From contig NC_084460.1 of NCBI RefSeq assembly GCF_027409185.1, positions 152,335,569 to 152,399,568 of the forward strand: a stretch of 64,000 bases of DNA. The letters are read 5' to 3'. The DNA is from Cynocephalus volans (lineage: Eukaryota; Chordata; Mammalia; Dermoptera; Cynocephalidae). The notes beneath the pieces were generated by a model, which saw only the letters and a list, made by a program, of their open reading frames with translations, was not told the origin of the DNA and did not search any database. Positions 58,701-64,000 of the stretch are shown here, one piece after another. The translations under genes and the position numbers were made by a program. The stretch's first letter is position 1; every line of letters starts with the position of its first letter.

Positions 58701-60400
58701 TCTGATTTTATTTGAAGACACTTGTGTTACGATACTGCGCCTTGGTACTCTCCCCAGCTTTTATTTCTCTCATGCCTGATTATCTGACTGGTGGGTAACA
58801 AGAGGCTGTCTTTCACTAACTGACTTTATAGAATGAAAGAATTGAAAATTTTCAATTACAAGGCATTTGCTCAATTTTTTTTCTCACCTCAATCAGTAAG
58901 AGGCAGCCGTCTTAAAAACTAAAGCTATTTTGCAGACACAGCCTTTTCCTTGGATGTTTGGGTGGTCTGAGGCACTTACAAGTTTAGGGAAAGGGAATGA
59001 TGTGGGAGAAGAATAGTCTACCACTTTTAGGCAGAAATCTAAAGTGAATTTCTATATGTGTTTTCAGTTACAATTATTATATCCACCTGTCTATCTCTTG
59101 TGGCATATTTCTCAATTAGTTTCTAATTTAGGAGGGAAAGAAAGAAGTGTTATATATTGACACCTTTAATCCCCCAGATATGTTTAAGACATTTTGATAA
59201 CCTCTCTGTTGAATATAATTTCATGTTAACTATGGTGCAACTTTGAAATACCTCATAACTTACCTAAAAAGAGGACATCACGTCACAGAAATTTTGTTAT
59301 ATTATTTTATATAATTAGCAGTGCCTCCTAAAATTATCTTTAACTAGGCAATGGTTGTAAAATGATAGTGCAATCTGCTGATGATACGACAGTTTATTCC
59401 TTGATGAAGCAGCTCTTTCAATGTTAGGGCCTCTTTCAATTAAGCCAATGTAACATTAACATGTTGGACCTTTTCTAATAAGTTTTAGCTACCGTATCAT
59501 GAAATAAATCTTATGATAATATATTTAAGTGGAAGTTATATAAATAGAAGAGTTCATTTTGTCAATATATATTGTCTTGAAGCTTCCTATATATTAGGCA
59601 TCAATTTACTAAAATGCCTCAATAAAAGCATTGATAACGTAATATTATTTAAGATTATATAAAGCAGTGATAAATCAAGATGGTATTTTCAACACAATTA
59701 AAGTGCCATTTTTTAGAGCTAGGTCAAATTTCTTGTAATGTTTTTTACTTCATCATTTATCAATGTCAAATTGATATGACACTGTATAATCTCATTTAAA
59801 GAAAAATATGCAGTTCCAATTAATTTTATAATCTCCATTTAAAGTCTTCATTTTCAGTAAAAATTAAAACAGGGAAAGTACTTTGATCATATGACCCTGT
59901 TAATACACAAAGACACAAAAACCAAGAGAATCAGCTCAACAATAAGGAAAAAAAAAGCTATAAGTCTATATGCAGACTAATGTTGAAGGACAGAAAGCAG
60001 ACTTTTCCCTCACAAATATAAAAGATTAATGGGTTTGTGGATAGGAATGAATTTTTAGAGACTTACTTCCTAATCTCTCTGACATATAGACACACACTTA
60101 TACAACTTTAAAGGCATAACCTGATTTAAACTAGAATATTACATATGGCACATTGTGACTTGAAAATGATGTTTCCAGTAGGAATGTAATATTAGCACAG
60201 AGAAAGTACATTCTGGAGGAGAAAAAAAAATCATTATGTGGTAAGTTCCATCTTATCCAGATGGCAAAAGAGGTCATGTCAGTCATGAAGGACAATTCCA
60301 AACTATCACAGCTGAACGAAATTCCATTATAAATCATCTCAATATACCCTCTCAATATACATAGAATCAATTTACAAAGTCATCAAATCGTGACCCCATT
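55791..60400. other. Repeat-poor unique DNA
   Basis: No gene found. A (GA)n run lies at 57222-57249. The plus frame at 57262-57603 (113 codons) starts with a hydrophobic stretch but has no family resemblance. 59290-59480 is a complex non-repetitive block that may be conserved. Nothing else is identified. Confidence 0.4.
57222..57249. repeat. (GA)n microsatellite
   Basis: About 13 GA units in an otherwise non-repetitive stretch. Confidence 0.95.
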
Positions 60401-60550
60401 TTGATAGTGATATATAAAGTAACTGTAGACCTAGTTTCACCACTAACTAGTTGTACAATCGTGGATTGACACTTTTTCTCTTTGAGTATTACTTTCCATC
60501 TATAAAATACAAGGATTAGAATAGATGATCTCTAAAGGCCCCTGTACAGT
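60400..60550 (+). mobile_element. MIR SINE fragment
   Basis: ACCTAGTTTCACCACTAACTAGTTGTACAATCGTGG, TATTACTTTCCATCTATAAAATACAAGG and GATGATCTCTAAAGGCCCCTG are MIR core to 3' segments in order. Confidence 0.75.
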
Positions 60551-61001
60551 GAACATTCAGTGTTTATTTCTCTGAAAACACAGTGACTGTAACAAGAGTG
60601 CTGTTCTTGCCTCTCAGTGTCAGCACTCTCGAATGTGATTATGTTGCACTTTAAATGAAGAATAAAAGAACTGCAGGTCCAGTTAAGCTAGATGCATCAA
60701 TTACTTAGAAATGTGAGAGAATTCCTCACCTGTTCAGGGAAGACAAGAGTCACACATTGATTTACTCACTCATTGATTTACTTATTATAAAGGCAATTCC
60801 TCTTGATGTTTGGGAACTTTCAAATTCAGATCTGAGTGAGCGACTAATTCTCACCACATATATACTATATGCTAAAAGTCTGAATGTATAATAAAGAGCC
60901 TTTAACATTCCAGATAGTCAAAATTCAACAACAGGTAGTTTCAAAACCTTAAATGTTTTAGGTTATAAAAATAAATTGTATGCTCATGAAATAGTCTATT
61001 T
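60551..61001. other. Unique DNA, nothing recognised
   Basis: No repeat or gene recognised between the MIR and the MER5A. Confidence 0.4.
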
Positions 61002-61211
61002 CAGGGTTTCTCAGTGTCAGCACTGTTCATATATTGGACTGGATAATTATTTTGGGTGGGGGCTTTCCTGAGCATTATAGGATGTTTAGTAATATCCTTG
61101 GCCTCTAGATATTAGTATTAACCTCTCCCAAAAAGTTGTGAAAATCAAAAGTGCCTGCTAAGGGACAAATGTTTTCTAGGGAGCACAATAGTCCCTGACT
61201 AAGAGCCACTG
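61002..61211 (-). mobile_element. MER5A hAT-Charlie MITE
   Basis: The ends CAGGGTTTCTCAGTGTCAGC and AAGAGCCACTG are hAT-type inverted termini; inside, ATTATTTTGGGTGGGGGCTTTCC and GGATGTTTAGTAATATCCTTGGCC are typical. Flanking GTCTATTT (60994-61001) and GTTCATTG (61212-61219) may be a decayed 8 bp duplication. Confidence 0.8.
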
Positions 61212-61219
61212 GTTCATTG

Positions 61220-62884
61220 CAATCCTATGTATACATGTTATAAGAAAAGCTCTAGTAGTTCTTTAAAACATTCTCATCTTTAATGCTCCAGGATGAATTG
61301 CTTAATCATTTTAAACATTTATCGTCACATTTAATGTGGAATTCTAGCATTATAACAGTTAAGAAACAAAGACTGTTTCAGCCTAGTTTTTTCTAAAACT
61401 TTCAATAGTGAGGCTTATATAAAAACACAAATAAGGCTCTGCTGAAGAAACTGAGTTCTACAAATACGCCTCCCTTAGCACAAAATCTCCTCGTTACTGG
61501 ACAAACACCCTTATGCTTCTGTGTGCTATATGACTGAGGAGCAGCTGATTGAATTGCGTGCCCTTCTCCATGACCTCTGCACTCAAAACATTTTATTATG
61601 CCAGCAAAAACAAACATCAGCCTTTTTATTACTGGTTTTGAGCCAGCAAGTTTGTTAGCTCCTAATGAAAATGGTTTATCTCCCAAGAGTTTTGTTTTGT
61701 TTTCCCCTCTTTGTGAATCTGTGACATTCCCATTATTATCCATTTGCATATATTGAAGCTTATTTCATGAATTTAATATTTTAAAAGTGAGAGTGATTAA
61801 AACTACTGTGTATCTATCCTCTGGGGAATTCTCCTGAAGCAAAATCATAACTGGCATTAAATCTGGAGAGAATTATGCATGTCTATCGAGAGAATGCTAT
61901 TCACTCAGAGCATGGCCACATGGTGACTTCAATCAGGTTTACTTTTCAAGTGTTAAATGGACTGAGAGACTCCAAAGGTTTTTGGACCTTCTCCAAAATT
62001 GGAGTAGTGTAGTTTCTGTTTGTAAGTTCAAGTTCTGTGGCTAAATTGGGAGTATCTTCAATAAAAAGAAAATAAGTCTAATTAAAAAAAGAAAATGCAT
62101 ACAGGAAAATTAGGTTGTAATTTATTTGTAAGTTAATTAGTGAAACATTTTGCAAATCCAAAGTTACCCTTGGAGTTTTTTCTTCTAGGCATAAATCCTA
62201 CCAATTTTCCTTAAACTGCAGACAGTTATAGTTGTGCGAAAGAGGAGACCCAATCAAATAGGTTTATTTTGTTTGACAGCAATGATTCTTTTTCTATCAT
62301 TACTTACTAACCTACTGATAAGCCTTTCAAATAATGTATTTTGCTATCAAATGCATAAAAAGTTTAAATATACTTGCCAGTCTCATTCTTACAAGAAAAT
62401 TCACCAAACTATAAATAATATTAAAGCATATAATTGCCATACATCTAAATTAAGCTTATAAAAAGTGAACTGAATATCCCTCTGTAGATTTGACTTTTAT
62501 TCTCTTCACTGTCTTATCACTCAGTGAGTTGAAATCAGAATTGACAATTTTTTTCAGTTACCATTTACATTCAATTCCAAATGTATTTTACAGCATGTTT
62601 TCTCTCTTCCATTCAAATATGCACTTAAAAATATTATCTTAGAAATAAGGCAAAATTAATAGGTTTCTAAATCCTTTTTGTTTTAACCCAGAAAAAAAAA
62701 ATTCTATTTGACAATTACTTCTGTGTCCATATAATTTAAGGTATATGAAGTGGAGGTTTAATAAAATATTTAGGATAATTGGTTAATGTAGATAAATATT
62801 ATAGAGAACTCAAGTTTAAATGATTAAGTTGTCTAATATATGGAGAATAATTCACTTTTTTCTACCAATATTTTCAGTAAAAGG
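61220..62884. other. Repeat-poor DNA; candidate conserved noncoding block 61430-61760
   Basis: No gene recognised. The minus-strand frame 61402-61749 (115 codons) lacks domains and is probably chance. The block 61430-61760 is complex and unique, with motifs such as TTTGCAT (about 61744), TTTATTATGCC and GCAGCTG. It could be regulatory, by inference. Confidence 0.35.
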
Positions 62885-63125
62885 TAGCAGTATTACAACA
62901 GGCTACTAGCTCTTGGGTCAGACTGCTTGCATTTATCTTCCCGTGTCTATTTTCTGCTCTTGACCATGGCAAATTTATTTAAGCTCTCTGTATCTCAGTT
63001 TCCCTAGCTTTCTCTTTTCTATTTTTCTCTCAAATACAGGAGTGCCATGTGAATTTAATTAGACACCACACATATGACATTTTAAATAGATAAACATAGT
63101 AAGCAATCAATAAGAGTTAGCTTTT
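62885..63125 (+). mobile_element. MIR SINE, nearly full length
   Basis: GGCTACTAGCTCTTGGGTCAGACTGCTTGCATTTATC, CTCTGTATCTCAGTTTCCCTAGC, CAGGAGTGCCATGTGAATTTAATTAG and AATCAATAAGAGTTAGCTTTTATGAC follow MIR order. Confidence 0.75.
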
Positions 63126-63224
63126 ATGACTATGTAGTTCCCACTTTTGCTGCAAATCATGAAACTGTTCATTCATTTTCAACCACAGTTCGTAAAATAG
63201 TGAAATATGTTATTTAAGAAACAA

Positions 63225-64000
63225 TTATGGCCACGGTCCAAACCTGAGTCCTGCCTCTCGCTTTCCTCCCCGGCCAGCATGAGCCTCACCATGGGCTCCA
63301 CCAGCTTCTGGGGTGGCTGGGAGTGCTGGAGCTTGGCCGTGAGGATGGCTGGGGGGCAGGAGGAACTGGCAGACATCCAGGGAGAGAAGGTGACTATGCA
63401 AGACCTGAATGACTTCCTGGCATCCTATCTGGACAAAGCGAGGAGACTGGAGACTGATAATTGGAAGGTACAGAGCAAAATCCTGGAATACTTGGAAAAG
63501 GGGCCCCAGGTCTTGTACCGAGGCATTACTTTAAGACCATTGAGGACCTGTGGGTTCAGATCTTTTCAAATTCTGTAGACAATGTCTGCATCATTCTGCA
63601 GAACGATGATGCCCATCTTGCTACTGATGACTTTGGAGTCAAGTATGAGATGGAGCTGGCCATGTACCAGTCTGTGGAGAGTGATATCTATGGGTTCTGT
63701 GAGGTCACTGATGACACCAATGTCACCCGGCTGCACTAGAGACAGACATCGACGCTCTCAAGTAGGAGTTGCTCTTCATGAGAAAAGAAACATGAGGAGA
63801 AAGTAAAAGGCCTACAAGCCCAAATCGCCAGCTCTGGGGTGACCATGGAGATAGATGCCCTCAAATCTTAAGACTTCAGCAAGATCATGGCAGACATCTG
63901 GGTCCAATATGACTAACTGGCTAAGGAGAACTAAGAGGAGCTGGGCTACTACTGGTCCCAGCAAAGTGAGGAAGGCACCACAGTGGTCACTTCACAGTCC
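63225..64000 (+). pseudogene. KRT18: Keratin-18 processed pseudogene, truncated by window end
   Basis: An intronless copy of a type I keratin mRNA; parents form intermediate filaments with KRT8 in simple epithelia. It begins in 5' UTR-like DNA (CTCTCGCTTTCCTCCCCGGCCAGC) and an ATG at 63279. The frame reaches the rod start ([19 protein letters not shown]) after only about 43 codons, much shorter than the usual head of about 80, so some 40 codons are missing. A frameshift near 63512 moves coil 1 ([20 protein letters not shown]) to another frame. Further indels and stops follow (TAG 63737-63739 and 63763-63765; TAA 63869, 63914 and 63932). Homology continues past the window end. A KRT18-type origin fits best; another type I keratin is less likely. 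Confidence 0.9.

Noticed and set aside
1..64000. CRISPR array, prokaryotic operon, phage or mitochondrial insert
   Set aside because: The window shows only mammalian repeats; I saw no spaced direct repeats of CRISPR type and no mitochondrial gene sequence.

Overview
This 64 kb window looks like intergenic or deep-intronic DNA from a placental mammal. It is AT-rich, and I found no convincing exon of a functional protein-coding gene on either strand. What can be read is a fossil record of transposable elements plus one processed pseudogene of a host gene. Family names come from recognising conserved stretches by eye, so coordinates of old, decayed copies are approximate; ends fixed by target-site duplications (TSDs) are stated as such.

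Organism. L2, MIR, MLT1, Tigger, MER5A and old L1 copies indicate a eutherian. The younger SINEs are tRNA-derived, and the 52.7 kb copy closely resembles tRNA-Ile. I saw no Alu, B1/B2, ruminant BOV or carnivore tRNA-Lys SINE. Two LTRs look like the MST/THE1 branch of the MaLR elements, best known from primates and their relatives. A colugo (Dermoptera, which has tRNA-Ile-derived CYN SINEs) fits best; a bat with tRNA SINEs is an alternative. This is inference.

Layout. 0-3.2 kb: unique sequence with an antisense L2 piece and an antisense tRNA SINE. 3.2-7.05 kb: a long L1 ORF2-to-3'-end copy carrying four later insertions: a GC-rich unclassified element with an 84 bp tandem duplication, an antisense MST-like solo LTR, a short non-L1 insert and an 81 bp mariner-type palindrome. 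8.1-10.8 kb: a young L1 tail, an ERV1-like solo LTR, antisense L2, and Tigger ends bracketing a MIR. 11-28 kb: mostly unique AT-rich DNA with L2, MIR, L1 and MaLR fragments. 28-34.8 kb: MIR, L1 tails and striking simple repeats (TA/GC/AC compound, ATATT array). 34.9-38.1 kb: an L1 5' region abutting a degraded ERVL-type provirus with two similar LTRs, a gag frame broken by three TGA codons, and an integrase remnant. 39-40.2 kb: another solo-LTR-like block and an L2 carrying a SINE with a perfect 15 bp TSD. 42.6-49 kb: a long decayed L1 split by an MLT1 LTR, then a long L2. 50.7-52.8 kb: two MaLR LTRs, a second mariner-type palindrome and a tRNA-Ile-like SINE. 53-63 kb: the most repeat-poor part, with a pyrimidine tract, a complete Tigger MITE, a MER5A, MIRs and dense unique stretches that could be conserved noncoding elements. 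63.2-64 kb: a keratin-18 processed pseudogene running off the end.

No genes work together here. The interest lies in nested insertion history, lineage-specific elements and possible regulatory DNA.
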